Source: Volvariella volvacea V23 (Eukaryota > Basidiomycota > Agaricomycetes > Agaricales > Pluteaceae). Taken from it: a stretch of DNA of 64,000 nt. How positions within the stretch are numbered: the stretch's first letter is position 1; every line of letters starts with the position of its first letter. The notes beneath the pieces were generated by a model. The model worked only from the letters and a program-made list of their open reading frames with translations, did no database searches and was not told where the DNA came from. Positions 20,830 to 33,272 of the stretch are shown here, one piece after another. The position numbers were made by a program, and so were the translations under genes. The stretch spans positions 153,318 to 217,317 of the forward strand of contig KB722740.1 of NCBI GenBank assembly GCA_000349905.1, written 5' to 3'.

Positions 20830-23800
20830 ATGTCGTCTCCAACAGATGATTCGGACTCAGAATCAAAAGAAGAGGGGTGGGGAAGATCGTTCAGAAAGCA
20901 TCTCAACTTCTATCGTATCCATTTGATTTACTTGTGAGCAATCCTCCACTCTGTTCCAGTGGCCTTGTCGCTTCATGCATGCCAAATAACAGCACCACTA
21001 CGCCCCTGATCTTTTCGGGCATCATGTATGCCAGTAATGGGAGATATCCCATATCCTACATCGATGCGCTCTTCAACTGTGTCAGTGCAATGTCTGTGAA
21101 TGGGCTGGCCACAATAAATATGAGCCAGTTGACACCCTGGCAGCAAACGATAATATTTATTCAGATGTGTTTGGGCAGTCCAGTACGTCAATCCGTAAAT
21201 GTGTCATTCATAACGTTGAGGTCCTCATAGATTGTCGTTGCGTGGGTCGTGGTTTTCGTACGGAAGTTCGTGCCGAGCTCTTGGTCCATCACGCAGACAA
21301 CCAGACTTATGTCTTCTCACCAGGCACTACTTTGCAAAGCAGTTCAAGGATATAATAGCAGCGATGGAAGCAGAAAGGGCTGCCAGGGCTGCTAAAGACG
21401 CAGAAAGAGGCCCTCCGCGATGGCCCGAAAGGGTTGCCACGTTATTGCGCCCGAGATCCAGAAGGGATACAGAGAGTCGTGAGGAGGGCACCAGTGATGG
21501 CAGGCGCGCTAACCGGCGTCGGGGAAGCATTCTTCGTAATTTGCGACCTGATATGATTCGTCGAATTGATTCGGCACCAAAACCAGTCAACCCCAGTGGA
21601 TGGGTAAGCGAGGACGCTGTAGGTGTTACTCCAAATACTCGTCCCCCACCACCACTTCCACCCCCGGTCCCAGCACAAATTTCCCAGGACTCTGGCCGTA
21701 AGCTATCTTTTATGGAATCATCAAAAGAGGACAACGGTCGAGCGTTTCGACGAACAGCTACAGAGCAAACACCATCTCCAAAACTTCAGATGTCATTCAC
21801 ACCAAGGTACCGATAGGATCAAGGGTGCCACATAATGCTTGTGCTTATTCTTTCTAGAAGTCCCCTGCGTAGGCTCTCAGATCCCGGTATCCCATCTCGG
21901 CCTCCTTCTCCAGAACCAGCGTACCGTAAGTATGAGGTATGCGCATTGCCCGTCTGCGTCTGATGCCTGTGTAGCCTTATCGGAGTCACCTATATCCCAC
22001 GACACCCACTCACCTGATAACGCATCTCATTCCCATGCCGGGTTTCCCAGGACTCAGACAGTGGAGTGGGCCCCTAGTGTTAGTCGTCGTCGTAGTCGCC
22101 GAGTTCCACTTCAACCTTTACACGATGATTCTGTAACGGAAGTCTCGCCTTCTGAGGACTATCGTAGGTACAAAGCCGCTTGGTCTGCTACCTAAATTGA
22201 CTTTCTCAGGTTCAGCTCGACGGTCATCAATTGCTGCAACACACATCACTGCACGCTCGCACGCTGGTCCTCAGGATTCAAAACACAGCGGTTTTGGTGG
22301 CTTTCCCACACCAGCAACAATGGTCTCAAAATTGTTGGACCGATTCTTTCCACAGTTTACGCGCAAGATACGCCGAACAGTCACAATGCCTATGACGACA
22401 TCTCTCGTCTCGCAGGGTGCTGCTCCGTCCGGAGTAACCTCAGGTTCCGCCAAAGTCGTTCCATACATTTCATTTGACGCGGTGGTCGGCAGAAATTCTT
22501 CTTTCCACCACCTGACCAGTGAACAACTTGAGGAACTTGGTGGTGTCGAATATCGCGCGTTAAATGCCCTCTTATGGATTGTTGCTATTGTGAGATCCCC
22601 TAAATCCACCTTAGCAGCTTTGCTGATATGCCTCCCAGTATCATATTGGAATCCAATTAATTGGATACATAATAATCGCGCCATACATGTCTATCAGTCG
22701 CTGGCGTGACAACTTCGTACCACCTGCGTTGCTGAGGCCATTGGCTCCTGCCTGGTATGGCTAGATTATTCCTTTGTGTTGCACCACTGACACATACCCT
22801 AGGTTCTCAATGTTCCAGGTCGTATCGGCATATACCAACACTGGGATGTCACTTGTCGATCAATCAATGCTTCCGTTCCAAACTGCGTACCCGTTGATAC
22901 TTGTAATGATATTTCTAATCCTGGCCGGAAATACCTGCTTTGTAAGTGTTAATGATGGCTCCCAATCTTGAATGTGTTGACACGGGATACAGCCCATATT
23001 GTTGAGTTTTCCCTCTTTGGAATTGCACAAGCCGGTATTAACACTCTATTTGATTCTCAAGTCTTCGCTTTTCGATGTAAGCCTTAGTTACTCAACCATT
23101 ACACTGAGTTTAGTGACGCGTATATCAGATGGCTTCTGACTAAATGTGTTGGACGACAATCACGCTTAAACGAAACGCTTCATTTTCTATTAGACCACCC
23201 TCGACGATGTTTCATCTACCTTTTCCCCTCACATCAAACCTGGTTCCTTGTCACCATAGTTGTGCTTTTGACGTAAGTCCCTACCCTAGTTTTGCCCGGG
23301 AACTCACAACGCACGCTAGACTAGTGGTCTAGATTGGCTATTCTTTATGATCCTGGATATTGGCAACTCCGTCATTGAGAGCATACCCATAGGAACGAGA
23401 TTGCTTGCAGGTCTCATGCAGGGCATTGCTGTGAGAGCTGCGGGTTTCGCCATTGTCCCTCTCGCATCTCTGGCCCCTGCTGTAAAGTGAGTAAGGCCTG
23501 ACCTTGCGATGCTTTCCCTAATCAAATACGAAACAGGGTGTTATATGTGGTCATGATGTATATCAGTGTCTGTGAGTATATGACTCTTCATCTCCATGCC
23601 TTATTCTAATCATAGTTTCTAGTCCCCATTGCCATGAGGTCAGTCGGGGATTAAGGGCTATCATTGCATAACTCACTATTTAGTATAGTGTACGATCAAC
23701 CAACGTGTACGAAGAAAAGTCTCTCGGGATATATCCCACTGAAGATTATACTGAAGACCAAGACTTTAACCCAGAAGGCGCGCGAAGCACCGTCTGGAGT

Positions 23801-24545
23801 AAATATCTAACTATGCACGCCAGGAAGCAATTAGCGTTTGGTATGTGAATTAGTTATGCCACTTGGGAACAAAATTGCTGATACGGTGTGACGGGTAGAT
23901 ATGTGGTGGCTAGCATTCGCACTATTCTTAGTTTGCATCGTCGAAGTAAGGTTATCGGCTTGAATATTGCCTGTCAATCCTAAGAGATTTTTAGCGTGGA
24001 ATGATAAACGACCCACAAAACTTCGAGTGGTTCAACATATTTAATATACGTAAGTTCACGCTATGTTCTTAACTGCACATTAGCTTATGCATTTTCTTAG
24101 TCTTTGAACTTGTGTCGGCGTATGGCACTGTTGGGCTGAGTTTAGGCATCCCCGATGTAAGGAATCATCTATCTGAATTATAGGTCACTCATGCAACGCA
24201 TATATTCCATAGCAAAATTACTCGTTTTCCGGCGCGTTCAAACCACTCTCAAAGCTCATTGTATGCGCTGTCATGATTCGAGGGAGACATCGTGGTCTTC
24301 CGGTTGCCATCGATCGTGCAGTCGTTTTGCCTTGGGTAGAAGAAAATCGGTTCCAGGAGCAACCTCAAGAGTTTCCTCGACAAGCTAGTATCATCACGAA
24401 TGGACACTTGAAGCATAGCGTCGGCATATTTTCGGACAATAAGAGTAACCATTTTTCTCATGGGAGGAGCAGTCCTTTTGATGAAAAATCAGGTCATGTT
24501 ACTCCGTTGGGTGTCGATCATCGTACACCAGATGGTGCCAACTGA
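20830..24545 (+). CDS. TRK1: TRK-type potassium transporter
   Basis: High-affinity K+ uptake carrier of the plasma membrane. About 14 or more exons. It starts with an acidic head (MSSPTDDSDSESKEE), then RSFRKHLNFYRIHLIYF. The four pore-loop regions are visible: ALFNCVSAMSVNGLATI, VVSAYTNTGMSLVDQSM, GIAVRAAGFAIVPLASL and LVSAYGTVGLSLGIPD, each with its filter glycine. Between loops 1 and 2 lies the long hydrophilic region usual in fungal TRKs, with basic and proline-rich stretches (RRRGSILRNLRPDMIRRI, RPPPPLPPPVPAQ). It continues with HFLLDHPRRCFIYLFPS, MSVRSTNVYEEKSLGIYP across a join, RKQLAFDMWWLAFALF and VMIRGRHRGLPVAIDRAVV, ending TPDGAN with TGA at 24543-24545. The join around 22993-23129 is unclear: the exon reading PILLSF cannot be linked simply to WLLTKCVGRQSRLNE. 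Confidence 0.92.
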
Positions 24546-25645
24546 TGGTTGCTGGTGTGGGGCACTGCCTTGTGGTTTGGTGTATAGGATGATGGATTGG
24601 GCTTTCATGCACCCCACGAATACACTTTCACGATCATCACGATTTCAAGGCTCAGATGGTTTTTATCATGTTTTCAGGCATTTCTTTTTCAAGGGTATTA
24701 TGGTGCACGCAATTTTTATTCACATCACATCATTGTCATCCCTCGCAATTAGAATGAGTACTCATCTTCACTACTTTTTTTTTTTTTACGAACATAGGTT
24801 GATGGTGGTGGATCCGGATTTATGAAATGATGGTTATATTCCGATTTGTTATTAGATTAGTGTCTCTGCCTACCTTGACTCGATAGACAACCCAGTATTC
24901 GGATTAATGAAGTTCACTCCAATTTATCAGTGTCTAATAATCCAGGTACCTGGCGGAGAACGGCGATTAATCGCTTCAAAAAGGTATTTGCGTAGGTTCT
25001 ATTATTGCATAAGATCCTATCGTTATCATCGCCACCACGCCAACTAAATTCAATGCTTCTACAAGCAGTCGCCACAACTCTAAGCCTACTAAGGCCATGT
25101 CGATGTCTGAGATACAGAGGTAGCCAAATGCAAAACTCGCCGAGAAATCAGTCACAAGACCTGATGATGACGATCGCCCATCAGCAACGCTTGGGCTACA
25201 GCAGCGTATCGTATGTAGGTCTCTGGCCTTGAGGCTCGTGACATTAGAATGAACGCTAGCTGCCACGAGGCTCGGCGTAACAAGGCTAGGCACGTTGTAA
25301 AACGCCCTAGGTCACTAGGATCAGCACCGTGACAAAGGAGTACAAAAGCAGTGAATCGGAGAATAGGTGCGCCGCACCTCTTCACCTCTTCCACCTTTTA
25401 CTACCACCGCGAGATTGACACGTACCATGTTCACAAACCAGGTGAGGCAGCTTTTGAGGGATCACGAATAGTGACGGGGGAGTCTTATGACAATGCCATG
25501 CGCAGATGCAAGCAGAAATCGATCTTTGCAATTTGTTGCAAACGCTTAAGCTTCATAATGAGGTATGCCTTGTCCAGGCTTGTGTCCTGATGCCAGTCCG
25601 TTGACATTACTCTGGAGCAAGGCAAAAGAAAGTACAACCGTAGCC
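24546..25645. other. Intergenic stretch with a poly-T run
   Basis: 3' flank of TRK, with an uninterrupted T run around 24774-24787. No gene recognised. The frame 25351-25590 (plus) has no motif. Confidence 0.35.
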
Positions 25646-26195
25646 ATGATGAGCGACGAAAACGCTATGGTCGAGGACCTGAATTACCTCGTACGTCAGT
25701 GTCTTGCACAACAATTATGACGTCTTTACTCACTTGTACCTCGACCTCGACCGCAGTCCGACGGGGCATCCGAAGCTTCCACCTCAAGCCCAAACATCGG
25801 AGCAAACTCGGACAGCAACGGCTGCGCATATTTACGCATCATAAAATCCCAGCTCGAAAGCTTTACCACAACCGGCGGGGAATATCTCGACGCCATCTTT
25901 ACCCACAGAGAAATACTGTCCGCCTACCCGGAAGGACACCAACACTGTTCCAAGGCGTTCAGTGATATTGCGTATGCATTGGAAAAGAGGGCTTGGAGAG
26001 CTGATCGGGAAGCAGATACTGAGGCGGTTTCAGCCTTTCGGCATGAGGCTTGGATGATTGCTGCGGCTCTGTGAGTACTTTATGGTCCAGAGGTTCGCAA
26101 CGATAGTGTTAATATTTGCTTACAGACGGCCAGCAACACAGTGGCAATCAACTCACTCGAAGAACAACCTTGCTTGTTCGATGCCATTAATGTAG
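25646..26195 (+). CDS. Small protein of unknown function
   Basis: Three exons joined by good GT-AG introns (about 25691-25756 and 26072-26126), giving about 143 residues: MMSDENAMVEDLNYL, a Ser/Asn-rich linker, then a helical part with LRIIKSQLESFTTTGGEYLD, IFTHREILSAYPEGHQHCSK, ALEKRAWRADREADTE and FRHEAWMIAA. Not recognised. The head is acidic, the core looks alpha-helical, and there is neither a signal peptide nor a membrane segment. It lies 140 bp upstream of PalB on the same strand. Third-exon reading (RPATQWQSTHSKNN, stop 26193-26195) is the least certain part. Confidence 0.55.
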
Positions 26196-26335
26196 CATTT
26201 GGATACCTTTTGCATAGCATGGACCTAGCATAATTAGATAGAGCATTTGTCCATGGGGTCAATAGGACAATTCACACGATCCGGACCGTTCATCCCGTAA
26301 TCACCTCTGTCCCAATACCCCATCACACAACCTCG

Positions 26336-29300
26336 ATGGCCCCGACAACTCAGTCAAACGACATACAAGAGGCAGAAGTACGTCCAATTCCAACACGCCC
26401 CGGGTAGTCACCCATCGTTGCACAGGCAACGTACACCAAAGCCGCAAAAGCAGAATTGTCCAAGAATTATAACCAGGCCTACCAGCTCTACATCAAGGCC
26501 ACCCAGTCCTACTTGCACCTCAGTCGGACTCGAGTTCACGAGAAAGAGAAATGGAATGCCAACGCCGAAAAGGCATTGCAGAGAGCCGAGAAAATCAAGT
26601 CCTTTGTGGAAAGGGTGAAGCGCAAAGGTGGTATCGAATCTGGGTCCTTGGGGCCTGATGCCAACTCCCATTCAGCGTCAACCGTATTGACACCAGTTGG
26701 GATTGACCATTTCTCGTCGCGTAAGGTGGTCCTGACTGATCGAATTCCGCCGATTGACCACGTCCGCTTGTAGAGGAACAGGGCTATGTGTTAAGCAAAG
26801 GAAGCCGGGTTAATGGGTTGACTTTCAATGCGTGGGATGCACCACTGAGTCTGCTCGAGACAATATGGTACCGTGATTTTGCTTTCCTGTTGTTCTCATG
26901 CTGATCGTGCTCAAAGTGAGGGCGAAGACCAACCTGAACTCTCGCCTGAGCAACAGAAGGTGTCCCCTGTCTGGCGTGAACCAGCTGAAAGTGGACTTTC
27001 TGATCCAACCCCAGGGGAGAAGGTCCCTTGCCTGCTTCCCCAAGATATTATTCAGCATGTAGTCACCGATTGTTCTGTGTGTGCCTCCATTTCTGTGTGC
27101 CTTGAGCACACGAGAAGGTTCGGGTCAGACGTGAGTGCACCTGATATGCATATATGCACTCTACCTGACAAGGAGCAATCAGTTGGTCAAATCTATCCTA
27201 CGGAAGGTGGAACGGCCGACCGTTTACAAGCACTCCGTCAACGAATTTCATGTACGATTGATGTTTAATGGAGCGTGGCGTCGGGTACGTGATCACCGCC
27301 ACTTCGAGGATTCCCCAGCCATTTCAAAGCATTGTTTAGATCAGTCAGTGTGCCCATTATTTACAATGATAGCTGTCCTCAGGCTACCCCAGTTATCGAC
27401 GACAAACTACCCTATAATCCTCAGGATGACTCGCTTATGTGCATGTCAGTCAGGCTACCTGCTAATGGGGACGAGATAACCCGTTACTGCGCATTGTGGC
27501 CCAGCCTTATTGAAAAGGGTGTAAGTAAAATGCGGATATGGCGAACTTATGCTGATGGCGAGTGACAGTATATGAAACTTATGGGCGGATACGATTTCCC
27601 TGGCTCGTTCGTCCCTCTTCTTTCCATTTTCCCTGTTCTGACTCTCGCTTAGGAACACGAGCATCGATCTTCAGTGTGTACGCGCAATCATTACCCTATT
27701 CGTAACTCAATTTTAGCAGTGCAATTACAGGGTGGATACCAGAACACATTGGCATACGCAAGTATGGTATTTTTTTTCGTACCGATATGCCGAGGCTCAT
27801 GCAACCGCTTAGTACAAATTTTGAACGGGAGAAGACTTGGAAGAGGATACTCGAAGGGTTCCATCAAGGTATGTGAACACCAGTCCAACAATATCTGTAA
27901 GCTTCTCAATGAGTAAAGGGAGATGCCTCATTAGTCTTGGCACGGGTCCCAATCCCAACATTGCGTGGAGGAATTTCAAACTCTTAGAATCTCATTCGTA
28001 TGCTGTGCTAGGTATATCATCAGTAAGATGGCCTTTTCCCATCCTCTGACCCTCCTCAGATGCAACAGAAGATGAATCCTGGAGAGGCTTGACGGTTTTG
28101 GATTCTTGGATAAACACTGCGGAGGATGAAGAATCAAGTAAGCATTTGCCACTATAATACTTCCGACCCCGGTTAACCGCAGTTGCAGAGGTCCTACGCA
28201 TGCCTTGGAATGATGTCCTCGACATTTTTGATGGCATATACCTTAATTGGGACCCTGCTTCTTGGAATAGTTCTCGAATTTTTAATGGGTAGGTGTCCTT
28301 TTGGTGTTTCCTCTTCTGGCGTGCTCATTAGGCGTAGAATGTGGAGGAAGTCCAGCAGTGATGAACCTTGTAAGCCACATCAATTCTCACTATTGAATAA
28401 AGCTTAGGGAGCACTGCTTTAGCTTGCAACCACCACCTAAGGCTAAATTTTGAAAATGATAGCAAAGTTGAGGATGCTGAAATCTGGGTTCTACTAACAC
28501 GGCACGTATCCGATACTCATAGAACAACCGATTTTATATCGTTGAGAATCCAAGTCCACGACGAATTGCTTGCCTCTGCTCAGATCCTTTCCAATCAGAA
28601 TACATTAACGCATCGTGTAAGTCTCTACACATGCGTAGCACTCGTCACCTCTCATTTAGGTTGAGTAGGGAACGTTTACGAATGGCGCACACTCTTTGGT
28701 GGGATTTCTCTCGTTCGTTGTCCGTATGTGGCTTACGCCTATGATGTAGTCAAAAATTCGTATACCGCCCAGTCTTGGCTCGGGCAGCTTATCAATATTC
28801 GCGTCGTACGATGGACCAGCAACCGAAATCGGATTTACGATGACAGCCTACGCTCCCCAAGGGATCGCCATTAACTGGGATGAACGGGTAACAAGACCTC
28901 CTTTCACCGACAAGGTAAGCGCTTCGTCGGTCTCCACTCTCGTGGTTGCATATAACGATCACTGACGGATATGTAGGCAACAGGTACATTTACAACCAAG
29001 AACTCTGGTGGAAATTGCGCATATCCAAGTTTCATGCTAAACCCTCAATACCATTTGCGCATCCATGCAAGAGCAGCAGTACCGAATTCAAGGCCTTCAC
29101 CCTCAGCTTCAAGAGGGATCACAAATCCAACGAAAGCAACGGTTTCGCTGATATTGCAAGCAAACAAGGATATGCCAGTTAATCTGGCAGTTGCATGGTC
29201 TCAAGGTGATAGATTGACTGAGTAATGTCATCTTATTTCTCCGTATTCACACTGTTTCTGATGCTTGTATGCAGGTTAGCCGAACAAGACATTGTCATGT

Positions 29301-30018
29301 CGTCGGGCCCATATACCTACGGTCTTGCCAGAAGCACCAAGGAGCTTGCTCGTACGCCCACCTGCCGTGGCAAGTCATATTGTGCTTACGCCTATGCACT
29401 TAGATGGTGATTACACCGTCGTCTTGTCGACGTTCGAACCCAACCAAACGGGCCCCTTTTCTCTAAGGCTGGAAAGTTCATTGCCATGCAATTTGACTCC
29501 AATCCCCCAAGAAGGAGCAGGAATGTATAGTCGCATTGTTCGAGGCAAATGGTAATACCTGTTTTCAACTCATAGACATCAAGCAGCTCATTGAATTGCA
29601 TATAGGGAGGGCGCTAGTGCGGGCGGTAGTCCGAGTTCCAAGAAATACCACCAAAACCCTATGTACAACCTCAAAGTAGCATCACGTACCCAGGCAAAGT
29701 AAGTGGTGACTCTTTCCTGTATCGCAAAATTCTGAGGATGCCACCAACAGATTCCGGCTACAACTTGTCAATCGGTCTGTCTCGACTCAAATCAACCTTA
29801 CGGTTTATCCGGCCGGTAGCAGTACAGGCATAGGCAAGGCCATAGCTACTACGGGCGCATATAGCGACGCAATTTGCGGTGTCGCTACGCCGCAGATCGG
29901 CCTGAATCCAGGAAATTACCTCGTAGTGCCCTCGACGTATAGTCCTGGTTTTGAGGCAACATTTCAAATTCTGGTCTATTCTTCCATCTCTGGGGTTGAG
30001 CTAACAGAGAGGAAATAG
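26336..30018 (+). CDS. RIM13: Calpain-like protease PalB/Rim13
   Basis: Cysteine protease that cleaves the PacC/Rim101 factor in the alkaline-pH (Rim/Pal) pathway on endosomal ESCRT platforms. It has many exons. The N-terminal MIT domain reads AKAELSKNYNQAYQLYIKA and SYLHLSRTRVHEKEKW, which fits binding to ESCRT-III. The calpain core carries the catalytic Cys in VVTDCSVCASISVCLEHTRR, FNGAWRRV, the catalytic His in LLESHSYAVLD, and the Asn region FDGIYLNWDPASW. Two C2-like or domain III-like modules follow (EIWVLLTRHVSDTHRTTDF; GDYTVVLSTFEPNQTGPFSL; FRLQLVNRSVSTQINLTVYP; GNYLVVPSTYSPGFEATFQI), ending GVELTERK with TAG at 30016-30018. The order of modules is exactly that of fungal PalB. Its end lies 98 bp from the end of RIT1, convergent. 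Confidence 0.93.
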
Positions 30019-30116
30019 GAAACTACCAAGAGAACCAAATATCGTTGGCGTGTAAGATGGGGGTGTAGTGTATATATGGACACAATCTCGATACCTCATT
30101 AAAGATTTAATACCAC

Positions 30117-31802
30117 TCATGTTGATCTTAGTTGCTTAGGAGCGAAGAAATAGTCATTAATACGCTTTAATGTAGTTCGAGATGGATTTGCCTCAGGGCG
30201 GCCGCTGATAATCCACTCCAGGCGAGTTCGTATGGTGTTCTTCGTGACTACCTTAGTGTTAGGACTACCTTCGTCGGATAGGTGATAGAACCCACAAGAA
30301 GTAGAAGGTCTTGGTATCTGTAGCAATTTCCCATGATCGTCAAAGAATTTTTGTAATGCGGCTACACCAACGCCGACACTTAGATCCTTTCCATCTGGAC
30401 ATGCAATACAGACGGTTCTGCCTGCGCTCAGCCGGGCTTGGATGAAATTCATAGCTTGAGGTAGCACAGTTTGACAAAAATGTGCCGCCCCTTTCTTCCC
30501 CTCTTGAACGAATATGGACATGGAGGAATAATTGCCGAAGTCGATGGGGTCTGGCATGTTGTCCACGGGTAGATTTGGATCCAGTAGCAGTAAATCATAC
30601 TTTGGAATGGCAGTTGAATGAGAAGAGACGTCCGCAAGGGTTGATATCAGTATCAAACCACCGACTTTCTCTATCGGGGATGGATAGCTTTTCTTTGCAA
30701 GTGAAGACGATTCAGATATTAACCTTGGGATGGTATTGGGGAGATCGGCTCGGGATGCGCCAAGTAGTTCGTCCTTGTGGCGCCAGAATATATCTGGCAT
30801 CAACCCCTGCATAGCACAAATTAGTATGTGGAGATACTACACTGTTATAATTACTGACCATCCCCCATAATTCGTGATCATCTCCAGAGCCTTGGACGTA
30901 TGTGAATCCATTTCTTCGTTCTAGACCTTCAGACACTTGCTGGGATGCCGATACGCATATGATGGGGTGGAACTCAAGGTGTAATACGGAGTCTCTGAAC
31001 GGAAAGACTGAGGTCGCTGGGGTGATCCACAAAGGACGTAGGGGGAAATTCATATTGGGTAGTGAAAACGAGGATTGCTACAGGGCCATGTCAATGTGGT
31101 TGGTTATGCACGAAAAAGGAACACACCTGAAGTGCATCTGCCCATCCGTCTAGTCTCTGTTCGATTTGACGGTGCTCCTGCGGACTGACGACACCAGGAG
31201 GGGTATACAGAGAGACATCCCAACCCTCCTTCGCATATCTGCGTTGAATTACACGATTGATCACCGCACACCAAATGGGTATGGTTTTAGATAGAGCATC
31301 TGGTATGCGTTTCCCAGACCGTGTTGAGTCGACTATGACCATTCTGAACGAAGGTTCGAGGTCAATTACATTGTGCATATATGTGCCTCTCACCCTTGCT
31401 TCTCTACCACAAGATCCAATAGGTGCAGATTAGCACGTCTTAGGTTAAAGCTCCAGTTGTTGTAGTGGCCATCCGTAGATTTGAAGTATGCCGGGATGTC
31501 TGTGGCCTTACGGTTTATTTACATGCACCACAATCATATCACATAGATGACGACTTACGGTTTGAGGGTCAGTGTACCAGGCCCCACATCGCAAATTTGC
31601 TATGTAAGTTGCAGACTAGTGAGCACCCCGCAATGGTACGCGCGTTATGACACCCACGAAGTATGGGTAACTGAGGATACGCTTCGTGAACTTGATATAC
31701 GAAGTTGATATCTTCTGCAATGGAATGTAAACGATTATACATATCCAGGGATTCCTTGTGCAATAGGCTCATCACATTCGAGGTTCCGAAATCGTCGTCC
31801 AT
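30117..31802 (-). CDS. RIT1: Initiator tRNA phosphoribosyl transferase Rit1
   Basis: Adds a 2'-O-ribosyl phosphate to A64 of the initiator methionine tRNA, which keeps it from acting in elongation. About 470 residues, several exons: ESLDMYNRLHSIAEDINFVY, LPILR, LRCGAWYTDP, TDIPAYFKSTDGHYNNWSFN, RRANLHLLDLV, the signature VIVDSTRSGKRIPDALSKTI, PIWCAVINRVIQRRYAKEGW, FTYVQGSGDDHELWGM joined across an intron to GLMPDIFWRHKDELL, and a C-terminal phosphatase-like fold with CIACPDGKDLSVGVGVAAL and TIRTRLEWIISGRPEANPSR. It ends LRST, TGA at 30117-30119. Start ATG 31800-31802. It is divergent from TIM22, with 308 bp between the two start codons. Confidence 0.92.
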
Positions 31803-32110
31803 TCTTTCCGTGATGGTGTGCGTACAGCGCTACGGTATGGATGCGGATGACGAGATAATGGACGGACCCATCGGGATTCAAGGCAATGGCAAACAAAATC
31901 AAATCAAAAATCCTCTTGGCACCGAAAATTGGATCCTCCGCATTTGGAACTGAAGTTTGTGCCTCTCCTCGGCACGGCTTGACAATACCCACCTCACTAG
32001 GACTGGCAATACTACACCAGCCAGCACCTTCTCATTTGCTTCGTGCATATACCGCACCAACGGACTAGACCTGGTTTATCCTTACCTCAACAAACCGACA
32101 CTCTCTCAAC
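31803..32110. promoter_or_regulatory. Shared bidirectional promoter region RIT1/TIM22
   Basis: Only 308 bp separate the divergent start codons of RIT1 and TIM22, so both promoters must lie here. No classical TATA box is evident at the expected place for either gene; pyrimidine-rich stretches precede the TIM22 ATG. Confidence 0.5.
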
Positions 32111-32962
32111 ATGCCAGTGCTAGGCGATCCAACACGTATGCCCGGGGGTTGTCCCATATACGCACCAGGCAAAGAGCCTCTTCCACCTGGTATCACAGAG
32201 GAAGAACGTGCGCAGTACTATCAAATGAAGAAATGGGAGAGGTATACCGCTATGGGTATGGAATCGTGTGCGGTCAAGTTCATTATGGCCGGAACGATGG
32301 GTATGTCTGGCAGTACTCTACATATGACTAGCCGGGGTGCTGACGATTCATTCTTTTTTACCTTCCTGGTACTGCTCGCCAATGTTGTGCATGCGCTTTC
32401 TACAGGGTTCGGCATTGGTGCATTCTTCTCGCTAATGTCCTCCTCATTCGCGTATGAGGATCCTCTCCTGCGTCAACAAACACAGGCAGGGATGAAGACG
32501 CACCAAAAGGCAAGAGAAGTGTTCAAAGAGATGGGTAGAGGAATGTGGTCGAGCGGTAAAGGTTTTGGCAAAGTCGGTGCGCTGTTTGCGGGTATAGAAT
32601 GTATAATTGAATCGGTGCGGTCGAGTTTTCTTCACCATGTTGTGTTGTACCCGCCACAGTTGCTGTCTCCTTCCTTCTGATTGTAAATTCAGTGATACTG
32701 ACGGGCCAAATCCTTTCCAGTACCGCGCCAAAAACGATGTATACAACTCCGTTGCTGCAGGTTTCGCAGCTGGCGGTATCCTAGCCCGCAATTCCGGCCC
32801 AAAAGCCGCATTTGGCGGTGGTCTTGCTTTTGCCGCCTTCTCAGCTGCAATAGATCTGCTGTTCCTTCGTCGCGATACACCAGAGTACGTTTTAGCTCTC
32901 TATCAACATTATTAGGATAACTCAACGTTGCCTTTCGATTTATTTCATTCAGCGAGGACTAA
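32111..32962 (+). CDS. TIM22: Mitochondrial inner membrane translocase subunit Tim22
   Basis: Channel subunit that inserts carrier proteins into the mitochondrial inner membrane. Four exons, 32111-32300, 32406-32614, 32721-32884 and 32953-32962, sum to 573 nt, exactly 190 residues plus stop. Landmarks: [15 protein letters not shown] joined to [47 protein letters not shown] joined to [39 protein letters not shown] and RRDTPDED at the end. The last exon is only 10 nt (CG AGG AC TAA region); without it the protein would end YVLALYQHY, unlike the acidic tail usual in Tim22 proteins. Four hydrophobic segments fit the Tim17/22/23 fold. Confidence 0.93.
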
Positions 32963-33272
32963 TAATGACACTTTACACTACGCTCAACTATACACTTGTT
33001 ATTTATTATAGATATCCACTATACTCTTATTCGCTACCTATCGAACACAAAACTCACGCTTACCCACTCATTCAACACCGCTCAGCTCTGTATCGTAACG
33101 ACACTAATGACCCTACACTCATTCGCACTAGTATGCTTCCTTTCCTCCACCATAGGACGTGTAATCGCATTAAAAAACAAAGGAATAAACATACTATTAT
33201 TAGACTTCATGAACGAACCGAACCGAAACGCATTATTAACCTGAACCCATATTAGAGTATCTCCAGAGAGTG

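Noticed and set aside
33000..33255. Frames of 80-96 codons behind TIM22
   Set aside because: Tyr/Leu/His-rich composition from AT-rich 3' flank, no motif, between two convergent genes.
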